This document shows, piece by piece, positions 1-5,768 of a stretch of DNA of 7,579 nucleotides. The position numbers and the translations under genes were made by a program. Source of the stretch: Kangiella sp. (lineage in GTDB: Bacteria; Pseudomonadota; Gammaproteobacteria; Enterobacterales; Kangiellaceae); the NCBI GenBank assembly GCA_026195755.1, contig JAPHRL010000015.1, forward strand, positions 1-7,579, in the 5' to 3' direction. The notes under the pieces are model-generated. The model made no database searches. It saw only the letters and a list, made by a program, of their open reading frames with translations, and had not been told where the DNA came from. How positions within the stretch are numbered: the first letter of the stretch is position 1; the number at the start of each line of letters is the position of its first letter.

Positions 1-1484
1 ATTTCCTGAGTGATAGTGCCGGAACCATTACCCTGACCACCGGTTAAGTTGAGCGGCACACAGCCATCTATTGCTTCACATTCTGCTAAAGCACCCAATG
101 CATATTTGATGCGCTGAATATTATAGCTACCATAAGTCGTTTGTTGTGCATCATTCTTACCATGACTGTAATTAACGTCCCAATAGTAGTCATTATCACC
201 AGCCATGAAACTACCATTAAAGCCCATTGCGATAAATGTGGTGTCAACATTCTGCTTAAATACACGAGGACCACCCTCTAACGGGCGACGCCCGATAAAG
301 ATCAGGTTGTTCTCATCCAGAGTGAAACCAAATGGGTTGTAGGGGTTGGTTTCATGAATACCGACCGTATCTGCCAAACCACCGGTGCCTGCGTCTGGTC
401 CAATGAAAATTGGCTCTGGCGCTGCCTGGTTTGTTGATTTACGGTTGTTATAAAGTGCTTTGGTATAAAAGCTAACATTATCAGAAACCTGATAGTTTAC
501 CTGACCAAAGATAGAGGTACGCTGGCTAGGTGTGACATACAAATTGTACGTTGAGAAGTTAAAGCGATCATTGTTTGTAAACGCATGGAAGTCATCATTG
601 GGACCACCAGGGTTATTTAGATCATAGGTAGGAATGCCAGTAACGCCATCGTTAATTGTAAGGTCATTAACTTGATCATTAGGGTCAACAAACAAGAACC
701 GTCCTTGCGGAGTACCTGAACTACCACGCGTCACGCCAGTGTAAGGAACTGGTACTTTAGAGAGCTCTCGATCATAAGCATTTACTGCCTGTTGATCATA
801 ATGGCTAACGTTAAAAAAGACATTGAGCCGATCAGAGTTGGCGCCAAATGAAATATCGAATTGCCCTGTCTCGCCATCACCCTCATCAAACATACCCCCA
901 TAGGCATTAATTTCCATACCTTCAAAATCTTTACGAGTAATGATGTTGACAACGCCAGCAATTGCATCGGAACCATAAATTGAAGATGCGCCATCTTCAA
1001 GAATTTCAACACGGTCGATAATACTGATTGGAATAGTATTTAAGTCAACAGAGTTTGAAACACCAGATGCGGACGAACCATTGACCCAACGCTGCCCATC
1101 AACCAGAACCAAAGTCCTTTTAGCATCAAGATGACGTAATGCAACCTGTGCAGCACCGGCACCAACACCACCACCATCAGGTGGGAAACCGAAGTTACCA
1201 CTACTATTAAATCGAGTATTAAGTGCTGAACCAGAACCTGGTAATTGGGCAAGAATATCACCGATTGTTTTTAGTCCAGACTGATCAAGCGTGGCTCGAT
1301 CTAAAACCTTGACTGGATTAGCACCTTCAGCTTGTGCCTGACGAATACGAGAACCTGTTATAACAATGCTCTCTGCTTCTTCCTCTTCTGCCGCCAAAAC
1401 AGCATTGTTAAAGCTCACCGCAGAAAGGATCGCAGTGGCTATCATCAGCTTTTTGGCAGGCGGGAAAATAGATTTTTTATCCAT
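1..1484 (-). CDS. TonB-dependent outer-membrane receptor, N-terminal 494 residues (C-terminus beyond window edge)
   Basis: This gated outer-membrane transporter would take up a scarce ligand using energy passed from TonB-ExbB-ExbD; the ligand cannot be read from the sequence. The frame is open from the ATG at 1484 to the left edge. A signal peptide covers about residues 1-31 (Lys-rich start, hydrophobic 13-25, likely cut after VLA). An acidic stretch follows, then a TonB-box-like ESIVITGSRI at 38-47. The plug spans about 50-184 and includes GDILAQLPG (75-83), ALRHLDAKRTLVLVDGQR (115-132), VDLNTIP (146-152), VEILEDGASSIYGSDAIAG (159-177) and VVNIITR. The barrel begins after that. Near the edge, C469 and C475 precede a PLNL-GG-TITQE stretch typical of one large proteobacterial receptor subfamily. 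The full protein is probably 850-1000 residues. A weak ribosome site, GGGG, lies 8 bases before the ATG. The family call is firm; siderophore, vitamin, peptide or sugar ligand is open. No Fur-like box was seen upstream. Confidence 0.95.
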   Translation of the reverse strand, partial: MDKKSIFPPAKKLMIATAILSAVSFNNAVLAAEEEEAESIVITGSRIRQAQAEGANPVKVLDRATLDQSGLKTIGDILAQLPGSGSALNTRFNSSGNFGFPPDGGGVGAGAAQVALRHLDAKRTLVLVDGQRWVNGSSASGVSNSVDLNTIPISIIDRVEILEDGASSIYGSDAIAGVVNIITRKDFEGMEINAYGGMFDEGDGETGQFDISFGANSDRLNVFFNVSHYDQQAVNAYDRELSKVPVPYTGVTRGSSGTPQGRFLFVDPNDQVNDLTINDGVTGIPTYDLNNPGGPNDDFHAFTNNDRFNFSTYNLYVTPSQRTSIFGQVNYQVSDNVSFYTKALYNNRKSTNQAAPEPIFIGPDAGTGGLADTVGIHETNPYNPFGFTLDENNLIFIGRRPLEGGPRVFKQNVDTTFIAMGFNGSFMAGDNDYYWDVNYSHGKNDAQQTTYGSYNIQRIKYALGALAECEAIDGCVPLNLTGGQGNGSGTITQE

Positions 1485-1537
1485 TTTTTGAACCCCGTTA
1501 TTGTTAGTTTATGTTTATTTATAACTCAGCTATAGGA

Positions 1538-1563
1538 CGGTTAGCCTTCTAAAAAGCAAACCG
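1538..1563 (-). other. Stem-loop at the predicted 5' end of the receptor mRNA
   Basis: On the minus strand, the first 11 bases from 1563 pair with the last 11 ending at 1538, leaving a four-base UUAG loop. The stem has one U-U mismatch and one G-U pair, with outer CGGUU/AACCG and inner GC steps. It begins at the predicted +1, so it would cap the 5' end of the mRNA; such terminal hairpins are known to slow decay of E. coli ompA mRNA. It is not followed by a U-run on either strand, so I do not call it a terminator, though it could also protect the 3' end of read-through yjjV transcripts. Confidence 0.5.
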
Positions 1564-1567
1564 CGAA

Positions 1568-1598
1568 TTGTTATAGCTTAAAACTTAACCAATAACAA
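1568..1598. promoter_or_regulatory. 31-base imperfect palindrome covering the receptor promoter, candidate operator
   Basis: The arms TTGTTAT (1568-1574) and ATAACAA (1592-1598) are exact inverted repeats of 7 bases. Counting inward, 12 of the 15 opposed positions pair, including an inner TTAA/TTAA. The arms coincide with the -10 and -35 boxes, so a dimeric protein bound here would block RNA polymerase. It does not match the Fur consensus. The region is AT-rich, so chance or the symmetry of the two promoter boxes could contribute. Confidence 0.4.
1570..1598 (-). promoter_or_regulatory. Predicted sigma-70 promoter of the TonB-dependent receptor gene
   Basis: Read on the minus strand, a -35 box TTGTTA (1598-1593; 4 of 6 consensus bases) and a -10 box TATAAC (1575-1570; 5 of 6) are separated by an ideal 17 bases. 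The predicted transcript start is about 1563, giving a leader of roughly 78 bases before the ATG at 1484. The promoter lies after the yjjV-like gene and so gives the receptor its own transcription. This is inferred from sequence only. Confidence 0.6.
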
Positions 1599-1636
1599 CT
1601 GGCTCATTAGATAAATGTGAAATAACCAGATATTAA

Positions 1637-2434
1637 CTACTTTATACCTAGTATTTGCTTACTGTTGCGGGTAGTTGCTTGGGCAATCTCCTGCGCGGGC
1701 TCTTCTCTTAGCTCAACTAAGCTATTGAAATTATGGAATATATTCAGTGGTGTATTGTGATCCTTATTATAATTGTACGGCTTCATATCCGGTGCATCAG
1801 TTTCCAGAACAATATCAGATAAAGGCAACTCAGCTGCCAAAGCACGCAACTTAACGGCTCGTGGGTAAGTAATAGCACCACCGAACCCAAACTTAAAGCC
1901 CAAATCACGATAGCGCCTGGCTTGCTCTAAGCTACCGTTAAAAGCATGTACGATCCCACCATGTTCGAAATGCATTGTTTGAAGATACAGCAGTATATCT
2001 TCGTGGGATTTTCTGACGTGCAGGATCACAGGAAGCTTGGCAGATTTAGCAATTTCTACTTGAGCTTTAAATAACGAAATTTGAGTTTTACGATCCGCCT
2101 CTTTTTCGTAATAATCAAGCCCAATCTCACCAATAGCTGACAGATTATTAACAGTAACCGCTAACTCAAGGTCGTGTAGATGTTGCTTTCTATGTTCTTT
2201 GAGAAACATAGGATGCAGGCCAAGAGCAACGTGTACATCCGGCCTCAGCGCTGCAAGCTGCCGTAAATGGCGCCACTTATCTTGGGTGACTCCTGGAATC
2301 AAAACTCCCTCAATTCCAACTTTATGCAGATTGGTAAGAATGGTTTCCCGATCCCGATCAAAGACCGGGAAATCTAGATGACAGTGGCTGTCGAAAAGTT
2401 TAACTTCTGGTTCTTTGTGCTTTGGTTTGAACAT
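1637..2434 (-). CDS. yjjV: TatD-family metal-dependent hydrolase, YjjV-like
   Basis: The product is a cytoplasmic TIM-barrel hydrolase of the TatD family, several members of which are metal-dependent DNases; the physiological substrate of YjjV itself is not settled. At 265 residues it has the usual family length. The expected metal ligands are visible: HxH at H17/H19 (in FDSHCHLD), E103 in GEIGLDYY, H139 in LPVILHVRK, H163 in GIVHAFNGS, and D213 in VLETDAPDM. The stretch GGAITYPRAVKLR (185-197) resembles E. coli YjjV rather than TatD or YcfH, from memory of those sequences. The first 11 residues are a charged extension. The ATG at 2434 is preceded by an AGAGA ribosome site with 7-base spacing, and no better start exists. 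It lies 52 bases after prfC with no terminator between, so it is probably co-transcribed. yjjV and prfC are also near neighbours in E. coli. Confidence 0.92.
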   Translation of the reverse strand: MFKPKHKEPEVKLFDSHCHLDFPVFDRDRETILTNLHKVGIEGVLIPGVTQDKWRHLRQLAALRPDVHVALGLHPMFLKEHRKQHLHDLELAVTVNNLSAIGEIGLDYYEKEADRKTQISLFKAQVEIAKSAKLPVILHVRKSHEDILLYLQTMHFEHGGIVHAFNGSLEQARRYRDLGFKFGFGGAITYPRAVKLRALAAELPLSDIVLETDAPDMKPYNYNKDHNTPLNIFHNFNSLVELREEPAQEIAQATTRNSKQILGIK

Positions 2435-2486
2435 CCTATATTCTCTACCCTTTCCGTTGAAGCACCTGGCTTATTACTTGACTGAC

Positions 2487-4076
2487 TTAGTGCTCACGAG
2501 TTTCAAAAAATCGAACATCTGGCCAACGCTCAATGGCTAAATTAAGATTAACCATGGTTGGTGCTAAATAAGTCCAGTTGTCCCCTCCATCTAAGGCCAG
2601 GTTATCGGCATTCTTACGCTTGAATTCCTCAAACTTTTTCTCATCATCACACTCAACCCAACGGGCCGTTGCAACGTTAACCTGATCATAGATACATTCC
2701 ACTTTATATTCGTTTTTCAATCGATGTGCAACCACATCAAACTGTAGCACCCCCACCGCACCTAATACTAAATCATTAGATGTTTGTGGACGGAACACCT
2801 GAGTAGCACCTTCTTCTGATAGCTGAACCAGCCCTTTTAATAGAGCTTTATTCTTCAATGGATCACGCAAACGAACCCGGCGAAATAGCTCAGGGGCGAA
2901 ATTTGGGATGCCTTTAAATTTGATCGCTTCGCCTTCAGTGAAGGTATCGCCAATCTGTATCGTACCGTGATTGTGTAAACCAATAATATCTCCAGCAAAG
3001 GCCTCTTCAAGATGCTCACGGTCACCAGCAAGGAAAGTTAACGCATTACTGACAGTCATATCGCGATTGAGCCGTACATGACGCATTTTCATCCCTTTTG
3101 TGTATTTACCACTACAAATTCGAGCAAAGGCTATACGATCACGATGTTGTGGATCCATATTGGCCTGAATTTTGAATACGAAAGCGGAAAATGTAGGCTC
3201 AGTGGCTTCAACTTTCCTTTCGTCAGACTCACGAGCCAATGGTGAGGGGGCCCACTTAACCAGGCCATCCAGCATATGATTAACACCAAAGTTACCTAAT
3301 GCGGTACCAAAAAATACTGGAGTCAGTTTACCCTCTAGAAATTCCTGCAAATCAAACTCGTGGCTAGCGCCTTGAACCAGCTCCAGTTCCTCTCGTAAAT
3401 CTTTCGCTAAATAACCTACCGCCTCATCAAGTGCCGGATTATTCAAGCCTTCGATAATACGCACATCCTGAATTTTATGACCTAGGCCCGATTGGTAAAG
3501 ATAGGTTTTATCCTCAAGAATATGATAAACACCTTTGAACTGCTTACCCATACCGATTGGCCAGGTGACTGGCGAACAATTAATTTTTAAAACGTCCTCA
3601 ACTTCATCCAGCAGCTCAATCGGCTCACGAATATCGCGATCCATCTTGTTCATAAAGGTGATAATCGGCGTGTCTCGCAAACGACAGACTTCCATTAATT
3701 TAATGGTTCTGGCCTCAACCCCCTTTGCGGCATCAATCACCATCAACGCCGAATCCACCGCGGTCAATGTACGATAAGTATCCTCAGAGAAATCTTCGTG
3801 TCCAGGGGTATCAAGGAGGTTGACCACACGACCACCATAGGGAAACTGCATAACAGAGGTAGTGACCGAAATACCACGCTGCTTTTCCAGTTCCATCCAA
3901 TCTGAAGTTGCATGTTTGCCGCCGCGACCTTTAACCACACCCGCTTCCTGGATCTGGTTACCAAATAACAGAACCTTTTCGGTAATGGTGGTTTTACCCG
4001 CATCCGGGTGCGAAATAATAGCAAACGTACGGCGATTCTCAATTTGAGACACTATTTTTGAATCAGTTTTGTACAT
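2487..4076 (-). CDS. prfC: Peptide chain release factor 3 (RF3)
   Basis: RF3 is a ribosome-associated GTPase that removes RF1 or RF2 from the ribosome after peptide release. The protein is 529 residues, the same length as E. coli RF3. The GTPase domain shows G1 ISHPDAGKTT (21-30), the switch I region with GISVTTSVMQF (68-78), G3 DTPGHEDF (89-96) with catalytic H93, G4 NKMD (143-146), and SPVTWPIGMG (168-177), which is typical of RF3 and distinguishes it from EF-G. A beta-barrel second domain follows from about residue 285, and the RF3 C-terminal domain ends the protein near WPDVRFFETREH. The ATG at 4076 has an AAGAGAG ribosome site ending four bases upstream. It lies 87 bases after the mscM-like gene, has its own promoter, and is followed by the yjjV-like gene. 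The reading frame is intact with nothing missing. Confidence 0.98.
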   Translation of the reverse strand: MYKTDSKIVSQIENRRTFAIISHPDAGKTTITEKVLLFGNQIQEAGVVKGRGGKHATSDWMELEKQRGISVTTSVMQFPYGGRVVNLLDTPGHEDFSEDTYRTLTAVDSALMVIDAAKGVEARTIKLMEVCRLRDTPIITFMNKMDRDIREPIELLDEVEDVLKINCSPVTWPIGMGKQFKGVYHILEDKTYLYQSGLGHKIQDVRIIEGLNNPALDEAVGYLAKDLREELELVQGASHEFDLQEFLEGKLTPVFFGTALGNFGVNHMLDGLVKWAPSPLARESDERKVEATEPTFSAFVFKIQANMDPQHRDRIAFARICSGKYTKGMKMRHVRLNRDMTVSNALTFLAGDREHLEEAFAGDIIGLHNHGTIQIGDTFTEGEAIKFKGIPNFAPELFRRVRLRDPLKNKALLKGLVQLSEEGATQVFRPQTSNDLVLGAVGVLQFDVVAHRLKNEYKVECIYDQVNVATARWVECDDEKKFEEFKRKNADNLALDGGDNWTYLAPTMVNLNLAIERWPDVRFFETREH

Positions 4077-4121
4077 ACGACTCTCTTAAGTAAAACGTGG
4101 GGCAGAAGCAGTAAGGCAGCA

Positions 4122-4149
4122 ATTATAAGCATTTGCCGCCCATTGTCAT
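4122..4149 (-). promoter_or_regulatory. Predicted strong sigma-70 promoter of prfC
   Basis: On the minus strand, the -35 box ATGACA (4149-4144; 5 of 6 consensus bases) and a perfect -10 box TATAAT (4127-4122) are separated by 16 bases. The predicted start is about 4115, giving a leader of roughly 38 bases. It lies wholly in the gap between the mscM-like gene and prfC, so prfC and yjjV can be expressed without the channel gene. Confidence 0.7.
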
Positions 4150-4163
4150 AGTTTGTAAGACGA

Positions 4164-5468
4164 TTAGCCTGATTTATTTTGCTCAGTAGCAGGCCTTGAT
4201 TCCGACGAGCTTGGAGAACCAGCCTCCCTCGCAATAGCCAGAGACCTGACATCATAACCAGTCGGTGATTGATGTACTCTTAAACCAAACTCTGGCAAGA
4301 CAGCAAAAATATGGTCAAAGATATCCGACTGTATCCCCTCATAAACAGCCCAGTCAGTGGTCTTTGTAAATGCATAAACCTCTAAAGGGATACCATTGGA
4401 AGAAGCTTCGAGCTGACGAACCATCAAAGTTAGTTCTTGATGAATTTGGGGATGATTCTTTAAATAATTGATTAGGTAAGCTCTAAATGTGCCAAGGTTT
4501 GTTAATCGACGACCATTAATGCGCAATGACATATCAAGGCCATTTTCTTCATTGTACTGTTTGACCTCATCCAGCTTTTGCTGCAGGTAAGGAGCAAGCA
4601 ATTTTGATTTTCTTAATGTCTCAATGAATTGGTTGCTTAAAAACTCCACACTACTTGAGTCAATCAATAGCGAACGTTTTATCCGTCGACCACCGGTTTC
4701 CATCATACCGCGCCAGTTTTTAAACGAATTGGATATCAGGGCATAGGTTGGAATGGTGGTAATGGTTTTATCCCAGTTCTGAACTTTGACCGTTGTCAGT
4801 CCAATTTCAATAACATCACCATCAGCACCATATTGCGGCATTTCCAGCCAATCGCCGACTTCTAGCATATCGTTGGCTGATAATTGAATGCCCGCGACCA
4901 AGCCAAGGATAGGATCCTTGAACACCAGCATGACCACTGCAGTCATCGCACCCAGACCACTAAGAATCAATAAGGGAGATTTACCTACCAAGAGGGATAC
5001 CACAAAGATACCTATAACCAGTACAGCAACAATTTTGATGCTTTGAAAAATCCCTTTAAGCGGCAAGGCTCTGGTTTTAGTTTTCTTCTGTCCGATTAAA
5101 TAGATAGCATCAAGGAAGGAAAAAATGGTCAATAATGCGAACAACTGTATCCACAAGAGTGAAAGAGTTTGCACCCATCTAAGCGCTTCAGAGTCCGACG
5201 TTAACCAAAGCCCTGCCTGGATATAAATGATGATGCCTTGGATCATCAAGGCAAAACGGTTAAAGAGTTTATTTTCGAATAGTGAACGCTTCCAAAGCTT
5301 TTCTGATTTCCTCGCCCTATTTTCAACAAAACGCAAAACGACCCTGTGTAGAATCAGGTGAACAACAAGCGAGATCAGGATAATCAACCCTAAAACCGAA
5401 ATAAGTCCCGTAGCATCCGAAAACTCAACGCCGTGATTTTTTAACCATTCTGTAAATTGTTGCTGCAT
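4164..5468 (-). CDS. mscM: MscS-superfamily mechanosensitive channel, YbdG/MscM-like
   Basis: This is a 434-residue inner-membrane channel that opens under membrane tension to release solutes during hypo-osmotic shock. It resembles E. coli YbdG (about 415 residues), which is linked to the miniconductance activity MscM. Predicted membrane segments lie at about 20-45, 70-90, 98-125 and 143-161, with the pore helix at about 165-196 (GLGAMTAVVMLVFKDPILG). The MscS beta domain follows with GDWLEM (205-210), GADGDVIEIGL (214-224) and VQNWDKTITTIPT (229-241). The C-terminal half has the YbdG-like stretches LTNLGTFRAYL, LTLMVRQL and FGLRVHQSPTG. A polar Ser/Glu-rich tail of about 20 residues ends the protein. 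The frame has a stop ten codons upstream of the ATG at 5468 and no other usual start between. No good ribosome site is visible at normal spacing, so translation may be weak. It is first in a likely mscM-prfC-yjjV transcript. Confidence 0.93.
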   Translation of the reverse strand: MQQQFTEWLKNHGVEFSDATGLISVLGLIILISLVVHLILHRVVLRFVENRARKSEKLWKRSLFENKLFNRFALMIQGIIIYIQAGLWLTSDSEALRWVQTLSLLWIQLFALLTIFSFLDAIYLIGQKKTKTRALPLKGIFQSIKIVAVLVIGIFVVSLLVGKSPLLILSGLGAMTAVVMLVFKDPILGLVAGIQLSANDMLEVGDWLEMPQYGADGDVIEIGLTTVKVQNWDKTITTIPTYALISNSFKNWRGMMETGGRRIKRSLLIDSSSVEFLSNQFIETLRKSKLLAPYLQQKLDEVKQYNEENGLDMSLRINGRRLTNLGTFRAYLINYLKNHPQIHQELTLMVRQLEASSNGIPLEVYAFTKTTDWAVYEGIQSDIFDHIFAVLPEFGLRVHQSPTGYDVRSLAIAREAGSPSSSESRPATEQNKSG

Positions 5469-5500
5469 ATTGTGCCAATAAAGCCTGGAAATTAGTCCTT

Positions 5501-5528
5501 AGGCTAGTGATTTACAGGCATCTGTCAA
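5501..5528 (-). promoter_or_regulatory. Possible promoter of the mscM-like gene
   Basis: On the minus strand there is a perfect -35 box TTGACA (5528-5523). A weak -10 box TAGCCT (5506-5501), 16 bases downstream, keeps only the three most conserved bases of TATAAT. The predicted start is about 5494, about 26 bases before the ATG. A strong -35 with a poor -10 often indicates dependence on an activator, but that is inference. Confidence 0.4.
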
Positions 5529-5647
5529 GTTGAGAAGGAAAATAAATACCCATTATTAAAGGTAGTGTGATCAGATGGTTATAACTTTATTTGGTAGCAG
5601 AAAACATAAGGTATTGGATATTCAACCAAACGGAGTTACAAGATTAG

Positions 5648-5676
5648 TTGAGCAATTGCTAATTTACTGCTATAAA
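5648..5676 (+). promoter_or_regulatory. Predicted extended -10 promoter of the MASE3 sensor gene
   Basis: A -35 box TTGAGC (5648-5653; 4 of 6 consensus bases) and a -10 box TATAAA (5671-5676; 5 of 6) are separated by 17 bases. A TG dinucleotide at 5668-5669 gives the extended -10 form TGnTATAAA. The predicted start is about 5683, leaving a leader of about 86 bases before the ATG at 5769. Confidence 0.6.
5651..5660. promoter_or_regulatory. Ten-base perfect palindrome in the sensor promoter, possible operator
   Basis: AGCAATTGCT is its own reverse complement and overlaps the end of the -35 box and the start of the spacer. An overlapping pair of arms, ATTAG (5643-5647) and CTAAT (5659-5663), gives a second symmetry with a slightly different centre. 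The site is short and lies in AT-rich DNA, so it could be chance. Confidence 0.2.
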
Positions 5677-5695
5677 CTAGAGTACAGCCATTGAT

Positions 5696-5721
5696 ATTCC
5701 ATTGTGTTAACTAAGTGGAAT
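5696..5721 (+). other. Possible hairpin in the sensor mRNA leader
   Basis: ATTCCATT pairs with AAGTGGAAT-type sequence (5696-5703 with 5714-5721) to form an eight-pair stem with one G-U pair and a ten-base loop containing GTTAAC. It lies about 13 bases after the predicted transcript start and about 48 bases before the ATG. Further down, CCTC (5737-5740 region) can pair with GAGG of the GAGGAG at about 5749-5754. Confidence 0.3.
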
Positions 5722-5768
5722 CAGCTGAAGTGACGACCTCTATACCATGAGGAGACAGCCCAGGAAAT

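Larger units (their letters stand above)
5469..5768. other. Divergent intergenic control region between the mscM-like gene and the MASE3 sensor gene
   Basis: These 300 bases carry no coding region that I can support. They contain the possible minus-strand promoter (5501-5528) and the plus-strand sensor promoter (5648-5676). They also hold an exact ten-base palindrome (5651-5660) and a leader hairpin (5696-5721). A bulged inverted repeat GCCT/AGGC with inner GGA/TCC (5483-5504) overlaps the mscM -10 and start. The stretch between about 5530 and 5640 is AT-rich; a TTGGATATTC at 5614 has a near copy, TTGATATTC, at 5691. No terminator or known regulator box was recognised. Confidence 0.6.

Noticed and set aside
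86..1261. Short minus-strand open frames at 86-274, 782-1012 and 1040-1261 that look hydrophobic.
   Set aside because: They lie in a different frame inside the continuous TonB-dependent receptor gene, whose own frame gives a clear plug and barrel. They are shadows of it.
1332..1535. Plus-strand open frame antisense to the receptor start.
   Set aside because: It overlaps the receptor signal peptide and promoter region, has no recognisable domain, and no ribosome site was evident.
1538..1563. The hairpin as an intrinsic terminator for the yjjV-like gene.
   Set aside because: No U-run follows the stem on either strand, and it lies downstream of the receptor promoter at its predicted start.
1485..1636. 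A Fur-type iron box upstream of the receptor gene.
   Set aside because: I looked for GATAATGATAATCATTATC-like sequence in this gap and saw no acceptable match, so iron regulation is not supported.
2199..2381. Plus-strand open frame inside the yjjV-like gene.
   Set aside because: It is antisense to a well-supported gene and its protein is Arg/Ser-rich low-complexity, as expected of a shadow frame.
3535..4047. Several open frames on both strands inside the first part of prfC.
   Set aside because: prfC is intact at the standard length with all GTPase motifs; the others carry no family features.
4052..4255. Minus-strand open frame bridging the end of the mscM-like gene and the start of prfC.
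   Set aside because: It overlaps the 3' end of the channel gene in another frame, covers the prfC promoter, and shows no recognisable motif.
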